Source of the DNA: Woeseiaceae bacterium
GTDB taxonomy: Bacteria > Pseudomonadota > Gammaproteobacteria > Steroidobacterales > Woeseiaceae
NCBI GenBank assembly: GCA_013001045.1
Contig: JABDNG010000064.1
Coordinates: 41,504-105,503, forward strand
DNA: 64,000 nt
Reading direction: 5' to 3'
Below the pieces are notes generated by a model that worked only from the letters and a program-made list of their open reading frames with translations, was not told the origin of the DNA and did not search any database. Positions within the stretch are counted from its first letter, which is position 1. Every line of letters begins with the position of its first letter. A program made the position numbers and the translations under genes. Shown here piece after piece: positions 46,918 to 56,490 of the stretch.

Positions 46918-48103
46918 CCATGTGCGGGATCGCCGTTAACGGTGCGGGCGCGACCATTCCCAGCCCGTCGCGATACGCCTCGGCGGCGGCATCGGCTTCC
47001 CCCATCTGGTTGAGCAGCGCCCCATATTCCTGGTAAGCCTCGGGTGTCGGCCGCAGGCTGATGACGGTCTCGAGATAGCTTCTCGCCTTACCCCAGAGTT
47101 CGTTGCGCAGGCAAAGCCGGGCGGCGGCGAGCAACAGGTCCGGATCGTCACCGCGTTTCTTTAACCAGACTTCAGCCCGTTTCAGTTGTTTTGTTGTGTC
47201 CGTTGCTTCAACCAGTCCGAACAGCCGCACGAGTGGGCCGCTCCAGTTCGACTTGAGGGCGGCGGCCAGCTCTTTTTCCACGCGGTCGTTTTGTCCCGAC
47301 CGCATCAGGCCTTTGTAATAGGCTTCGAGCAACCGCGGGTTGTTCTTGTGCGCCCGCGCTACATTTTTCCAGGCCTCTGCAACAGCGTCACCATCCGCCG
47401 CACGGTTGAGCGCTTCTTCGCGAACGCGAATCGTCCATGCATCCAGCAATTCGGGTTTCAGTTGGCTGTTCTTCTTGAGTCGCGGCAGTAATTCAGACAG
47501 CGATTGCCAGTCTTCGAGGTCGAAGTAAAGGCGGCCCAGCAACGACAATGCATGGGCATGGTCTTTCGAGTTTTCGTCAAGACGCCGCAGAGTCGCAAGT
47601 GCCTGTTCCGTCTGGCCGCGGTCGAGCTGAAATTCGGCCTGGGTCAGCAACACCGCGTTGGCAGCTTCGGGCGTTTCCTGGTAGGCAAGCCGCAGCCATT
47701 CATCACGCCGGTCGTCGAGGCCTTGCAGGTGTGCGGCACGAGCGGCCTGTAGATAATTGAACAACGGCGAGTCGCTGGTGCTCGCTGCACGGGCCAGCAT
47801 TTTTTCGCCGCGCGCGAAATTGCCTTCGGCAACTTCGATCATGCCACGCGTCATTTTCTTTCCGGAGCGCGCCGAACGATAGCGACCGGCGGCTTCACCG
47901 AGGCGGCGCGGCGCCAAAACAATCTTGCGAATCAACCAGATCGCAAACAGCAAAACGACAGTGATGCCCAACAGGACGGGCACCGACATTTCGACGATGT
48001 AGCCGCGGAAATTGATGATGACATAGCCCGGGTCGGCGAGCAGGAAATGGGCGGCGAACGCGCTGACGAACAGCGCTACGACAACGATGATGCCGAAGAT
48101 CAT
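46901..48103 (-). CDS. hemY: HemY-like membrane TPR protein
   Basis: A 400-residue inner-membrane protein with two N-terminal helices (about 1-25 and 40-62), the HemY_N region, and a cytoplasmic or periplasmic TPR-rich remainder. It is the protein named HemY in gammaproteobacteria, found beside hemX; it is not the protoporphyrinogen oxidase HemY of Gram-positives. Its exact role in tetrapyrrole synthesis is not known. Overlaps hemX by four bases. Confidence 0.93.
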   Translation of the reverse strand: MIFGIIVVVALFVSAFAAHFLLADPGYVIINFRGYIVEMSVPVLLGITVVLLFAIWLIRKIVLAPRRLGEAAGRYRSARSGKKMTRGMIEVAEGNFARGEKMLARAASTSDSPLFNYLQAARAAHLQGLDDRRDEWLRLAYQETPEAANAVLLTQAEFQLDRGQTEQALATLRRLDENSKDHAHALSLLGRLYFDLEDWQSLSELLPRLKKNSQLKPELLDAWTIRVREEALNRAADGDAVAEAWKNVARAHKNNPRLLEAYYKGLMRSGQNDRVEKELAAALKSNWSGPLVRLFGLVEATDTTKQLKRAEVWLKKRGDDPDLLLAAARLCLRNELWGKARSYLETVISLRPTPEAYQEYGALLNQMGEADAAAEAYRDGLGMVAPAPLTAIPHMDDGKT

Positions 48104-49293
48104 TGCGCGCTCTCGCTCAAGATTCGAAATTGCCGCAGCAGACGCAGCGATTCGGAAATATCCGGCACGGAGGTCGTGAAAATGTCGCTCCGGATTTCGG
48201 CCAGGGTCTCTTGTGCACTGGCGACCTGGGCACTCTCGTTGTCGAAATATCTTGACAGGAGCGCGCTGGTGTCGTCGAGGGTCTGCTCAAAAACCACGTG
48301 TTCGCCGCGCAGCAGTGCGAGCCGTGCCGATTGCAGCTGCAATGCGAGGTTGCTGCGCAGGAATGCTTCGGCATCGGGCGAAAGCAATGCAATCTTGCCG
48401 CCATCGGGCGGCGTCACTTTGACGAGGTCCGACATTGCGCTTTTCATCGACGACCAGGCGCGAGCGGCCCCACTTTGTTCGTCATCGATGGGCTGCGAAT
48501 CCTTACTTCTGGTTTTTTCGGCGCTCCCGACGGGAAGTGACTCCACGACGCGCGCGAGGCTTGCCAGCGTGAGCGTTGCCCCGGCAATGTCGGGCTTCTC
48601 CATGACGTCGAGTGCGGCCAGCTCATCGGATATCGCGCGACGCACGTCCGTCAAAGCGGGATTACCCATTTGTACGATGCGTTCGTCGGCCATGCCGAGC
48701 GCCAGGGCTGCGAGTTGTGGATTGTTGGAAAGCTGTAGCTGCGCGTTCGCAATTTGCAGGTAATACTCGGCCTCGGCGAGCAACCAGGTGTCGCGGGCAC
48801 TTTTGGACACTCCCGCGAGCGATGCCATCGTGCTTTCGAGTGTCGACATCCTGGAAGGCAGCGCACTTAGAGCGCGTACACGTTCATCGAGTTCTTGTCG
48901 CAGATTGTCAATTTCGGTCGCAGCGTCACTATCCCTGCCGTCGAGTTCGGTCAGCCGCGTACCCAGCGAAGACAGGTTGTCCTGAGTCGCCGAAACACGA
49001 CTGCCGAGGCTGGCAAGGGCATCGTCCGCGCTACTGTCGCCGGCGGCCAGCCAGTCACGCGAGACCGTGTAGCCAACGGCTGCGCTGGCGATCAATGAGA
49101 GCAGCAGGGCCAGCCAGGCGACGGAATTGCCACGCGGTTTGGCCGGTTTTTCCTCGACCAGAGCGTCCGGCTCGGCCAGGGTTTCGACCTCTCCCGTATC
49201 TTCGGTGGACGAACTATCATCGTCAGTGCGTTCGTCGTCAGTGGTTTCGTCGCGAGTGGGTTCGAGTTCCGGGTCTTTCTCTGTTTCGCTCAT
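48100..49293 (-). CDS. hemX: HemX-like membrane protein
   Basis: A 397-residue inner-membrane protein. A strongly acidic, Ser/Thr-rich N-terminus (about 1-55) precedes one membrane helix (AWLALLLSLIASAAVGYTV) and a long coiled-coil and helical domain with the EAEYYLQIANAQLQL motif of the family. It is often labelled a uroporphyrinogen-III C-methyltransferase, but no SAM-binding domain is present, so enzymatic activity is unlikely. The start is ATG at 49293; the longer frame covers hemD. Four-base overlaps on both sides. Confidence 0.92.
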   Translation of the reverse strand: MSETEKDPELEPTRDETTDDERTDDDSSSTEDTGEVETLAEPDALVEEKPAKPRGNSVAWLALLLSLIASAAVGYTVSRDWLAAGDSSADDALASLGSRVSATQDNLSSLGTRLTELDGRDSDAATEIDNLRQELDERVRALSALPSRMSTLESTMASLAGVSKSARDTWLLAEAEYYLQIANAQLQLSNNPQLAALALGMADERIVQMGNPALTDVRRAISDELAALDVMEKPDIAGATLTLASLARVVESLPVGSAEKTRSKDSQPIDDEQSGAARAWSSMKSAMSDLVKVTPPDGGKIALLSPDAEAFLRSNLALQLQSARLALLRGEHVVFEQTLDDTSALLSRYFDNESAQVASAQETLAEIRSDIFTTSVPDISESLRLLRQFRILSESAQ

Positions 49294-50069
49294 GGTGCTG
49301 ATCCGCTGTCGTTCGGGTGGAGTGCAATGATCGCTTCGACCATCTCGTTGGCCTGAGGGCCCGACGCGAGGATGGCTCGGGAAGCAGGGTACCGATCCAG
49401 TGCTTCTTTTAACACACGACCGGCCGGCGTCACCAGTGGGGTCGATTCGATCTGACGTTTGCACCATTCGGGCAATAATGCATGCAGGTTTTGCAGTGTT
49501 TGCACGCTCATCGCCGTTATCACGTTGATATCGCCCTGTCGCCAGCGCGATTCGATATCCGCGAGGGTCTGCGCGCTGATTTCGGGTAACCGGCGCTCAT
49601 ACACCGAAAGGTACTCGACAACGGCGCCTCTCTCAGTGAGCTCCTCGGCAAGCAGTTCGCGTCCGTTATTGCCGCGAATAATGCGCACGTGTTGCCCCGC
49701 AATGTCGCGCAAAGCGGGCTCCAGTAACAGGTGTTCGGAGTCGAAACCGCTGGCCGGCTGAATTTCGACAATGTGACCGGCCGACTCGATGGCGGCGGCG
49801 GTCGCCGGGCCGATAGCGGCGATTTTACCGCCATGCGTATACCGCAATCCGTATTCGACGGCGTTGCGACTGACGAACACCACAATATCGGGCTTTGCGA
49901 GTCGCGCTGCTTCCGTTGCAACCACGTTTGCGTCCAGCGCGGCAATTTCCATGACGGGAAAGCAGTAGGCGGTTCCACCCGCCGCCTCGATGGCCGAAAC
50001 GAGCTCGATGGCCTGCGTTCGTGGCCGCGTCACGAGTACGCCAACACCCTCGAGCGATGCGTTAGTCAT
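49290..50069 (-). CDS. hemD: Uroporphyrinogen-III synthase
   Basis: A 259-residue enzyme that cyclises hydroxymethylbilane with inversion of ring D. The family is weakly conserved; visible markers are VLVTRPRTQA at the start, FVSRNAVEYGL, IGPATAAAIE and the C-terminal half with VITAMSVQTLQNL. The start is ATG at 50069, overlapping hemC by eight bases. Position after hemC is decisive. Confidence 0.94.
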   Translation of the reverse strand: MTNASLEGVGVLVTRPRTQAIELVSAIEAAGGTAYCFPVMEIAALDANVVATEAARLAKPDIVVFVSRNAVEYGLRYTHGGKIAAIGPATAAAIESAGHIVEIQPASGFDSEHLLLEPALRDIAGQHVRIIRGNNGRELLAEELTERGAVVEYLSVYERRLPEISAQTLADIESRWRQGDINVITAMSVQTLQNLHALLPEWCKRQIESTPLVTPAGRVLKEALDRYPASRAILASGPQANEMVEAIIALHPNDSGSAP

Positions 50070-50988
50070 GTGCGGTACCGGCGGCATCGAGCAATTCTCG
50101 CGCACCCCGCTCAAGCAAGCGAGCGGCCAGCGCCACTCCGAGCTCCTCGGCGTCCTCTGCATCCCCGGTCGCAGAGTCGCGAATCGATTCGCTGCCATCG
50201 GGCAGCGCGACCAGCGCGGTCATACTGAGTTCGGTGCCGTCAACGATGGCATAGGTCGCCACGGGCGACTGGCAATCCGCCTGCAACGTCTTTGCAATTG
50301 CGCGTTCGGCAAGCGTGGTGCGCACGGTTGTCGCGTGATTGAGCTGACCCAAGACGGTGCGCAGGGATGAATTATCGGACAAGCATTCGACTCCGACAAC
50401 GCCCTGAGCCGCTGCCGGCAGCATTTCGGACGGCAGGAACTGCTGACTGATGTGCTGCTGCAATTCGAGGCGTTCGAGCCCAGCGGCGGCAAGAATGATC
50501 GCGTCATAGTCGCCATTTTGCAGTTTCGCCAGGCGCGTGTTCACGTTGCCGCGCAGCGGTTCGATCCTCAGGTCCGGGCGCATCATCTTCAGTTGCGCCT
50601 GTCGCCGTAAGCTCGAGCTGCCGACCAGGGCGCCTCTCGGCAGATCGCGCAACTGCACGCCATCCAGCGCAACGAGCGCGTCGGCGTGGTTGGCGCGCTC
50701 GAGCACGGCTGCGACGCAAAACCCGTCAGGCATATCGGCGGGAACGTCCTTCATTGAATGCACGGCGATATCGGCTGCGCCTTTTTGCATCGAAACCTCG
50801 AGTTCCTTGATGAACAGGCCCTTGCCGCCAATCTTCTGCAGGCTGCGATCAAGGATTTCGTCACCACGCGTCGACAATGGCACTAGCGTGACGTCCTCGA
50901 CTTCGGGAAGCGCAAGCAGCAAGGCGGCGACATGGTTGGCCTGCCAGAGCGCCAGCGCACTCTTGCGTGTTGCAATACGGATATTCAT
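50062..50988 (-). CDS. hemC: Porphobilinogen deaminase (hydroxymethylbilane synthase)
   Basis: A 308-residue enzyme that joins four porphobilinogens. It begins IRIATRKSALALWQ, has KGLFIKELE, VHSMKDVP and GSSSLRRQAQ motifs, and the cysteine that holds the dipyrromethane cofactor in LQADCQSPVATYA. It starts 5 bases after algR, as in Pseudomonas-type gene order. Confidence 0.97.
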   Translation of the reverse strand: MNIRIATRKSALALWQANHVAALLLALPEVEDVTLVPLSTRGDEILDRSLQKIGGKGLFIKELEVSMQKGAADIAVHSMKDVPADMPDGFCVAAVLERANHADALVALDGVQLRDLPRGALVGSSSLRRQAQLKMMRPDLRIEPLRGNVNTRLAKLQNGDYDAIILAAAGLERLELQQHISQQFLPSEMLPAAAQGVVGVECLSDNSSLRTVLGQLNHATTVRTTLAERAIAKTLQADCQSPVATYAIVDGTELSMTALVALPDGSESIRDSATGDAEDAEELGVALAARLLERGARELLDAAGTAHD

Positions 50989-50993
50989 AGCTT

Positions 50994-51740
50994 TTATGAT
51001 TCTTTCAAACGCCGACGGACTTCGGCAACATGCCGGCGACTGATTATCAGCTCTTTGTCATCGACATGCGAGCCATCGCGCAGTACCACGCGATGCTTTC
51101 CATCGGTGATCTTCTCAATCTTCCTGATTCTGTCCACCGCCACCAGGGCGGCGCGATGAATACGAACGAAGCGGTCCTCGAATTCCGCGGCCAGCGACTT
51201 CAACGAATCATCGAGGAGATCCTTACCGCCCTCATGCTCGACGCGCACGTATTTCTGATCAGCCAGAAAACACCAGATGTCTGATATAGGGATCAGCTTG
51301 AGTTCGCCGTGAGACCGCGTGCAGACGTGACGACGCGCCGTATCGGCACTGGATTGCGATGCTATTTGTCTCAGTGTGTTGCCCGCAAGCTTCGAGGCCT
51401 GATCGAGCGCAGCAGCCAGCCGCGAACGGCGTACGGGCTTCAATACGTAACCGACGGCGCGCGCCTCGAATGCGTCGACGGCATATTCGTTATAGGCGGT
51501 CGTGAACACCACGGCCGGTGTGCGCTCGAGCGCGTTGAGGTGGTGGGCGGTCTCGATACCGTCGAGGCCGGGCATTCGTATGTCGAGCAATACGACGTCC
51601 GGTTCGAGCTCGGCGGCAAGTGACAGGGCGTCGCGGCCATTGCTCGCTTCGCCAACTACCTCGTAGTCGTCATCGCCCTGCAACAGTTGTCGCAGGCGGT
51701 CGCGGGCCGGTTTTTCATCGTCAACGATCAAAATTTTCAC
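50994..51740 (-). CDS. algR: LytTR-type response regulator, AlgR-like
   Basis: A 248-residue regulator. The receiver has the DDEK acidic patch and phospho-acceptor D in VVLLDIRMPG; the C-terminal LytTR domain (about 140-245) binds DNA and shows CTRSHGELKLIPISDI and the FVRIHRAALV segments. In Pseudomonas AlgR controls alginate, type IV pili and virulence genes and lies next to hemC as here. GTG start. Coupled to its kinase by a four-base overlap. Confidence 0.93.
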   Translation of the reverse strand: MKILIVDDEKPARDRLRQLLQGDDDYEVVGEASNGRDALSLAAELEPDVVLLDIRMPGLDGIETAHHLNALERTPAVVFTTAYNEYAVDAFEARAVGYVLKPVRRSRLAAALDQASKLAGNTLRQIASQSSADTARRHVCTRSHGELKLIPISDIWCFLADQKYVRVEHEGGKDLLDDSLKSLAAEFEDRFVRIHRAALVAVDRIRKIEKITDGKHRVVLRDGSHVDDKELIISRRHVAEVRRRLKES

Positions 51741-52798
51741 GACGATGCCTCGTCATCGGGGAATCGCAGGGTCACCGTGTAAAGACCGTTGTCGACATCG
51801 ACATCAACCGTGCCACGGCTGCCGTAAGCGAGTTCGAAGCGCTGACGGATATTGGACATTGCCATCTGGTTTCCGGCCTTACTGCGTGCCTTGCCTTCGG
51901 CGATCGGGTTGGACATTTTGACCACCAGGGTCTTGCCGTCGCGTCTGCCGGAGACGAGTACATCGCCGCCGTCCGGAAGCAGTTCAATACCGTGGTAGAT
52001 GGCGTTCTCCAGCAATGGCTGAAGCGTAAGGTGTGGAATGCGTACCCGCATCGGCAGGTCAGCAATGTCCCAGCGTACGTTCAGACGGTCACCGAGGCGC
52101 AGTTTCTCAATGCGCTGGTAGATTGCCGCGATTTCCAGTTCCTGTTTGAGCGATGAGCGGTCTTCCGGGTTACTCATCGTCGCGCGCAACAGGTCGGACA
52201 AATCCTCGACGGCCTCTTCCGCCTGCGCCGGGTTGCTCCGGGTCAGCGACGCAATTGTATTCATACTGTTGAAAAGGAAGTGTGGTCGAATCAGTGCTTG
52301 CAATGCACTGATACGCGATTGAGCTTCGAGAACAATACTGCGACGCCACTCGCTGGAGATGTACATGTATCGCATTGCCAGGGCGATGACGATCGAGCTG
52401 ATCGCGAACGTACGCAGAATGAATGTCATGTGCGCGTCGTCGATGATGGTCGACTGGCCGAAGATGCGAATAACCTGCCAGGAAAGCTCCGACAAAACGA
52501 GACACAAGGCCTCGAGCACGACAAAGCTGATGACGAACGCACGTGTTTTGCCCGCGCTTTCCAGCTGCTTGCGCAGCAGGCACATAACCGCCGAACCCAA
52601 CAAGGCAAGCCACAGGACGAAGAAAGAGGTTTTCGAAAGCTCGATCAGGAAACGGCCCGGCACCTCATGCGCAGCGAGCGTAAGAACGATTGCGACAAGC
52701 TCGGCAACGAGTACGATGACGAACACCGTGCCGGGCGCGCAGAAGTCCGGAAGATAGGCCTGAGTTTCTTCTTGCGTAGGCTCTGTTGCTGCGGTCAA
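51737..52798 (-). CDS. algZ: LytS-type sensor histidine kinase, AlgZ/FimS-like
   Basis: A 353-residue kinase with four membrane helices in the first 140 residues, then the His_kinase domain with the phospho-site in IRPHFLFNSMNTIASL and an ATPase domain with PHLTLQPLLENAIYHG. This is the unusual kinase class paired with LytTR regulators. The start is TTG at 52798; no better start is seen in the frame, so the N-terminus is less certain. First gene of algZ-algR-hemC-hemD-hemX-hemY. Confidence 0.9.
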   Translation of the reverse strand: MTAATEPTQEETQAYLPDFCAPGTVFVIVLVAELVAIVLTLAAHEVPGRFLIELSKTSFFVLWLALLGSAVMCLLRKQLESAGKTRAFVISFVVLEALCLVLSELSWQVIRIFGQSTIIDDAHMTFILRTFAISSIVIALAMRYMYISSEWRRSIVLEAQSRISALQALIRPHFLFNSMNTIASLTRSNPAQAEEAVEDLSDLLRATMSNPEDRSSLKQELEIAAIYQRIEKLRLGDRLNVRWDIADLPMRVRIPHLTLQPLLENAIYHGIELLPDGGDVLVSGRRDGKTLVVKMSNPIAEGKARSKAGNQMAMSNIRQRFELAYGSRGTVDVDVDNGLYTVTLRFPDDEASS

Positions 52799-52865
52799 AC
52801 GAGCGCTCCTGCGACGTCAAGCTGGCATTGTAGCGCAGCAGCCGGGCCACGCCCTGTCGGGCGTA

Positions 52866-53333
52866 TCAGGAGGTGCAATTCTCCGAGATGAGCTCTTCAA
52901 CGCGGTCGCGCGCTTCTTGAGCCTGTGTCTCATCGAGATAAACACGTTCGCCATTTTCATCCTGGCGATAGAGCCTGCGAGACTGAATGAAGGTCTGGAG
53001 GCGTGCACGGTAGGAATCGCACTTTTTCTGTTTGTCGGCAGCCGCTGCTTCTTCTTGCGCAGCCGCTTTCTTCTCCTCATCGGCCTTGGCTCTCGCGTCT
53101 CGTCGGGCAGTACGGCTTGCGGTCTGAGTCTCTACCTGGCGTTGTACGGAGCTCGAATCAGTACGACTGTAGGACAGCGCCATAAGCTCTTCGGTCCTTG
53201 ATCCTGACGGGCGGTCTTCATAGTGAACATTGCCGTCGTCATCGGTCCATTTGTAAACCTCATTGGCCATGGCGCCAGTTCCGAGCGTCAGGGCCAGTAG
53301 CGAGAATCCAATCAATAACCGTTTGCGTTTCAT
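52866..53333 (-). CDS. Exported DUF4124 protein
   Basis: A 155-residue exported protein with a signal peptide (MKRKRLLIGFSLLALTLGTG, then AMA) and a DUF4124 domain (EVYKWTDDDGNVHYEDRPSG), followed by a lysine/alanine-rich helical tail and two cysteines (C in KKCDSYRARL and near the end in SENCTS) that may form a disulfide. Function unknown. ATG at 53333 is chosen; the longer frame adds residues before the signal peptide. Related in architecture to 28592-29212. Confidence 0.78.
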   Translation of the reverse strand: MKRKRLLIGFSLLALTLGTGAMANEVYKWTDDDGNVHYEDRPSGSRTEELMALSYSRTDSSSVQRQVETQTASRTARRDARAKADEEKKAAAQEEAAAADKQKKCDSYRARLQTFIQSRRLYRQDENGERVYLDETQAQEARDRVEELISENCTS

Positions 53334-53465
53334 TTGTGTCCGTCCGAAGCGATGTGCGCCGCCCATAAGGCGCTGAGTTACAATGTATTAGAGCATCATT
53401 TCACCGATTTTGCTGTGACCGTATTCACAATCAATTGCGACATTCGGCACGTTCTTTCGAGACAC

Positions 53466-53491
53466 AAAAAAAGCGGGCCTTGCGGCCCGCT
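53466..53491 (-). terminator. Terminator after amtB
   Basis: AGCGGGCC (53472-53479) pairs with GGCCCGCT (53484-53491) around TTGC; on the minus strand seven T residues follow (A at 53466-53472). About 100 bases past the amtB stop. The rest of the gap 53334-53589 contains no gene that I can support. Confidence 0.85.
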
Positions 53492-53589
53492 AAGTGTTTG
53501 CTTCATTGGGGAATTTTGTGTTCGATATCAAGAAGATGGCGGCGCCACCGGGGTCTCGTTATGACAACTCCGGCGACGCCACCGGGGGA

Positions 53590-54864
53590 CTATTCAGCCG
53601 ACGTAAATTCGGGGTAAGCCTCGAGCCCGCATTCGCCGATGTCGACACCTTCGTACTCTTCCTGTTCCGAGACGCGGATGCCCATAATCAACTTCAGTAC
53701 AAACCAGACAGCCAGGCTGACCAGGAATGCCCAGGCGAAGATGCTGACGACACCGACAATCTGACCGATGAAGCTCGCATCGCCATTAGTGAACAGAACC
53801 GCCATGACGCCCCAGATGCCGACCGTGCCATGCACTGATATCGCGCCAACCGGATCGTCGATCCTGATCTTGTCAAAGGCGACGATCGATGCGACAACGA
53901 TAAGGCCGCCAACTGCGCCGATCGTGGTCGCCACAATAGGTGACGGCGACAATGGGTCAGCTGTGATAGCAACCAGTCCGGCGAGTGCGCCATTAAGCGC
54001 CATCGTCAGGTCCGCCTTGCCAAACCAGATGCGTGACAGGATAAGCGCAAAGACCAGTCCGCCAGCCGCTGCCATATTGGTATTGACGAATACCAGTGAA
54101 ACAGCATTCGCTTCGCCGACGTCGGATACCTTGAGCTCCGAACCGCCGTTAAAACCGAACCAACCCAACCAGAGTATCAGCGTGCCAAGCGTGGCGAGGG
54201 GCAAATTGCAGCCGGGGATAGCATTGATTGCACCATTCTTGCCGTACTTGCCCTTACGAGCACCCAGCACGATGACGCCAGCCAGTGCCGCCGCAGCGCC
54301 ACACAGATGCACCGTTCCAGAGCCTGCGAAGTCGAAGTAGCCGAAGCGCTCTGTCAGGAATCCACCGCCCCAGTTCCAGAAACCCTGGATCGGGTAGATA
54401 AAGCCCGTCAAAGCGACCGCAAATGCAAAGAACGACCACAGCTTCATGCGTTCGGCAACGGCGCCCGAAACGATTGACATTGCGGTTGCGACAAACACGA
54501 CCTGGAAGAAGAAGTCCGACAGGTTCGAGTAGTAGGTGTCGCCGCCGCTGGCAAGGACATCGGCTGAGGAATTGTCGCTGGTCGTCAGCAGACCATCGCC
54601 AAACTGAAGAAACAGATTGGATGCCTCGCCTGGATACATGATCGTGTAGCCGCACAGCATGTACATGATGCACGCTATTGAATAGAGACCAACATTCTTC
54701 GTCAGGATCTCCGCGGTGTTCTTGGCGCGCACAAGGCCGGCTTCGAGCATCGTGAAGCCCGCCGCCATCCACATGACGAGCGCGCCCATCACGAGAAAGT
54801 AGAACGTGTCGAGCGCATAGGCCAGTTCTGTCACCTGCGCCGCTATTTGAGTTGTTTCTTCCAC
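53590..54864 (-). CDS. amtB: Ammonium transporter AmtB
   Basis: A 424-residue inner-membrane channel for ammonia/ammonium with about 11 helices. The pore histidines are seen in SGTVHLCGAAAAL and AISVHGTVGIWG, and the GWFGFNGGSE family signature is present. An N-terminal segment before the first helix is short, without a cleavable signal. Start GTG at 54864 with AAGGGGG upstream. It follows glnK by 18 bases; GlnK blocks AmtB when nitrogen is sufficient. Confidence 0.97.
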   Translation of the reverse strand: MEETTQIAAQVTELAYALDTFYFLVMGALVMWMAAGFTMLEAGLVRAKNTAEILTKNVGLYSIACIMYMLCGYTIMYPGEASNLFLQFGDGLLTTSDNSSADVLASGGDTYYSNLSDFFFQVVFVATAMSIVSGAVAERMKLWSFFAFAVALTGFIYPIQGFWNWGGGFLTERFGYFDFAGSGTVHLCGAAAALAGVIVLGARKGKYGKNGAINAIPGCNLPLATLGTLILWLGWFGFNGGSELKVSDVGEANAVSLVFVNTNMAAAGGLVFALILSRIWFGKADLTMALNGALAGLVAITADPLSPSPIVATTIGAVGGLIVVASIVAFDKIRIDDPVGAISVHGTVGIWGVMAVLFTNGDASFIGQIVGVVSIFAWAFLVSLAVWFVLKLIMGIRVSEQEEYEGVDIGECGLEAYPEFTSAE

Positions 54865-54882
54865 AACAAAACCCCCTTTTAA

Positions 54883-55267
<385 letters not shown>

Positions 55268-55275
55268 GACTAGAG

Positions 55276-55956
55276 TTACTGCAGGTCGAAAGACTTGCCG
55301 ATCGTGAAGACAATCGAGTTGTTGTCGGTTGGTGAACCGCTGTCGACATCTTCAAGTCCGCTCAGCATCTTGTCGTTGAAAAGGACGTAGACGCCGAGAT
55401 CAATGTCCGCAACCGTCGCGCCGTAGCCCAATTCGAAATACTCACCGTCGGCATCTTGAGAGAAGCCGGCATACTTGCCGTACAGACCGTTCTTCTCGAG
55501 TGTCAGCGAGTAGTAGGTGTAGTCCTGTGTCGGGCCGGTGAAGTTGTCGTACTCACCAATGGCAACGTCGATCGTTGCGATCCCGTAGCCACCGCTGAGA
55601 TTGATTTCCTGGTAGGTGTCGTCAAAGTCCTGCGTGTAGTAGTAGCCGGTAAAGCCAATGCCGTAACTGAAGTCGCCAACTTCTCCGCCATAACCAAAGT
55701 AGCCGTCGACCTCGAGACCAGCAGCATCGCTGCCGCTATAGCCGGCCGACTGGCCATCACTGACGTCCGCGGCCCAAACGCCCGCGTAGAATCCGCCCTG
55801 TTCAAAATCGACGCCACCACTGGCTGACGACTGTGCTTGAAAAATGCCGCGGAAAAAGTAGTCGCTGGCAAAGCCCAAATTTGCGGACCATTCGGCGTGC
55901 ACCATTCCGCTCGATAACAATGTGATCGCGACGAACGCGGTTTTTCTAACAGTCAT
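55276..55956 (-). CDS. TorF family putative porin
   Basis: A 226-residue outer-membrane beta-barrel candidate. A signal peptide (MTVRKTAFVAITLLSSGMVHA, cleavage after A21) is followed by alternating aromatic-rich strands (NLGFASDYFFRGIFQ, YGIGFTGYYYTQDF) and a C-terminal aromatic-free end FDLQ. The SDYFFRG motif is typical of the TorF/TIGR02001 family. It is the first gene after a sigma-54 promoter and upstream of glnK-amtB, which suggests a role in nitrogen-source entry through the outer membrane. Confidence 0.85.
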   Translation of the reverse strand: MTVRKTAFVAITLLSSGMVHAEWSANLGFASDYFFRGIFQAQSSASGGVDFEQGGFYAGVWAADVSDGQSAGYSGSDAAGLEVDGYFGYGGEVGDFSYGIGFTGYYYTQDFDDTYQEINLSGGYGIATIDVAIGEYDNFTGPTQDYTYYSLTLEKNGLYGKYAGFSQDADGEYFELGYGATVADIDLGVYVLFNDKMLSGLEDVDSGSPTDNNSIVFTIGKSFDLQ

Positions 55957-56013
55957 TTCCTATTGCTCCCATATTAAAAGATGGCCTAAAAGGCCGCTGT
56001 CGTTTCCTATAGA

Positions 56014-56028
56014 GCAGATACCGTGCCA
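56014..56028 (-). promoter_or_regulatory. Sigma-54 promoter for TorF-glnK-amtB
   Basis: On the minus strand the sequence reads TGGCACGGTATCTGC, matching TGGCAC-N5-TTGC except for one base, with the essential GG and GC ten bases apart. Transcription would start near 56002, about 46 bases before the TorF ATG. Confidence 0.8.
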
Positions 56029-56081
56029 ACTCCTGGAAATGCTTGTTAATCAACAGGTAACAGAAAATGCGAAAGCAGGTG

Positions 56082-56098
56082 TGCACCAATCTGGAGCA
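56082..56098. promoter_or_regulatory. NtrC-type enhancer site
   Basis: TGCACC-N5-GGAGCA differs from the NtrC consensus TGCACC-N5-GGTGCA at one position. It is centred about 88 bases upstream of the predicted sigma-54 start. A weaker inverted repeat CTTGCCC/GGGCAAG at 56112-56134 could be a second site. Confidence 0.7.
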
Positions 56099-56203
56099 GC
56101 GTTTTGAGCGTCTTGCCCTGTTTTGGGGGGCAAGGCGCGTTATTGCGCACTTCGTCTGCGTACGCGACTGGTGTTTTGAGGCCACCTCAGGTATCAAGCC
56201 GGT

Positions 56204-56446
56204 ATGAGTGATGAATCGATCGAAAATCTGGCTAAGAAACTGGCCGAGTCTGTGCCCGAGGGCCTGCGCGTCCTGCGGGACGAAATGGAGAACAACTTTC
56301 GTTCGGTATTGCGTGCGTCCTTGAGCAAGCTGGACCTCGTCACGCGGGAGGAGTTTGACGTGCAGGAGGCCGTACTCGCGAGAACGCGCGAGAAACTCGA
56401 AGTGCTGGAGGCGAAGCTCGAGCAGCTTGAAGAGAACGACGGGTAG
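56204..56446 (+). CDS. ubiK: Ubiquinone biosynthesis accessory factor UbiK
   Basis: An 80-residue cytoplasmic protein of the BMFP/YqiC family. It begins with ENLAKKLAESVPEGLR, has the NFRSVLRASLSKLDLVTREEFDVQ signature split over residues 31-54, and ends in a coiled coil (LEVLEAKLEQLE). In E. coli and Salmonella UbiK partners UbiJ in aerobic ubiquinone synthesis. It precedes comM, a common arrangement. AT-rich region upstream is shared with the divergent TorF promoter. Confidence 0.92.
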   Translation: MSDESIENLAKKLAESVPEGLRVLRDEMENNFRSVLRASLSKLDLVTREEFDVQEAVLARTREKLEVLEAKLEQLEENDG

Positions 56447-56490
56447 CTACACGCCGCGGCGTACAAGTCTGGCCATGGAGGGCCGAACAG

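Noticed and set aside
48100-49293. HemX as an active uroporphyrinogen-III methyltransferase
   Set aside because: No SAM-binding methyltransferase domain is visible; the protein is a single-pass coiled-coil membrane protein.
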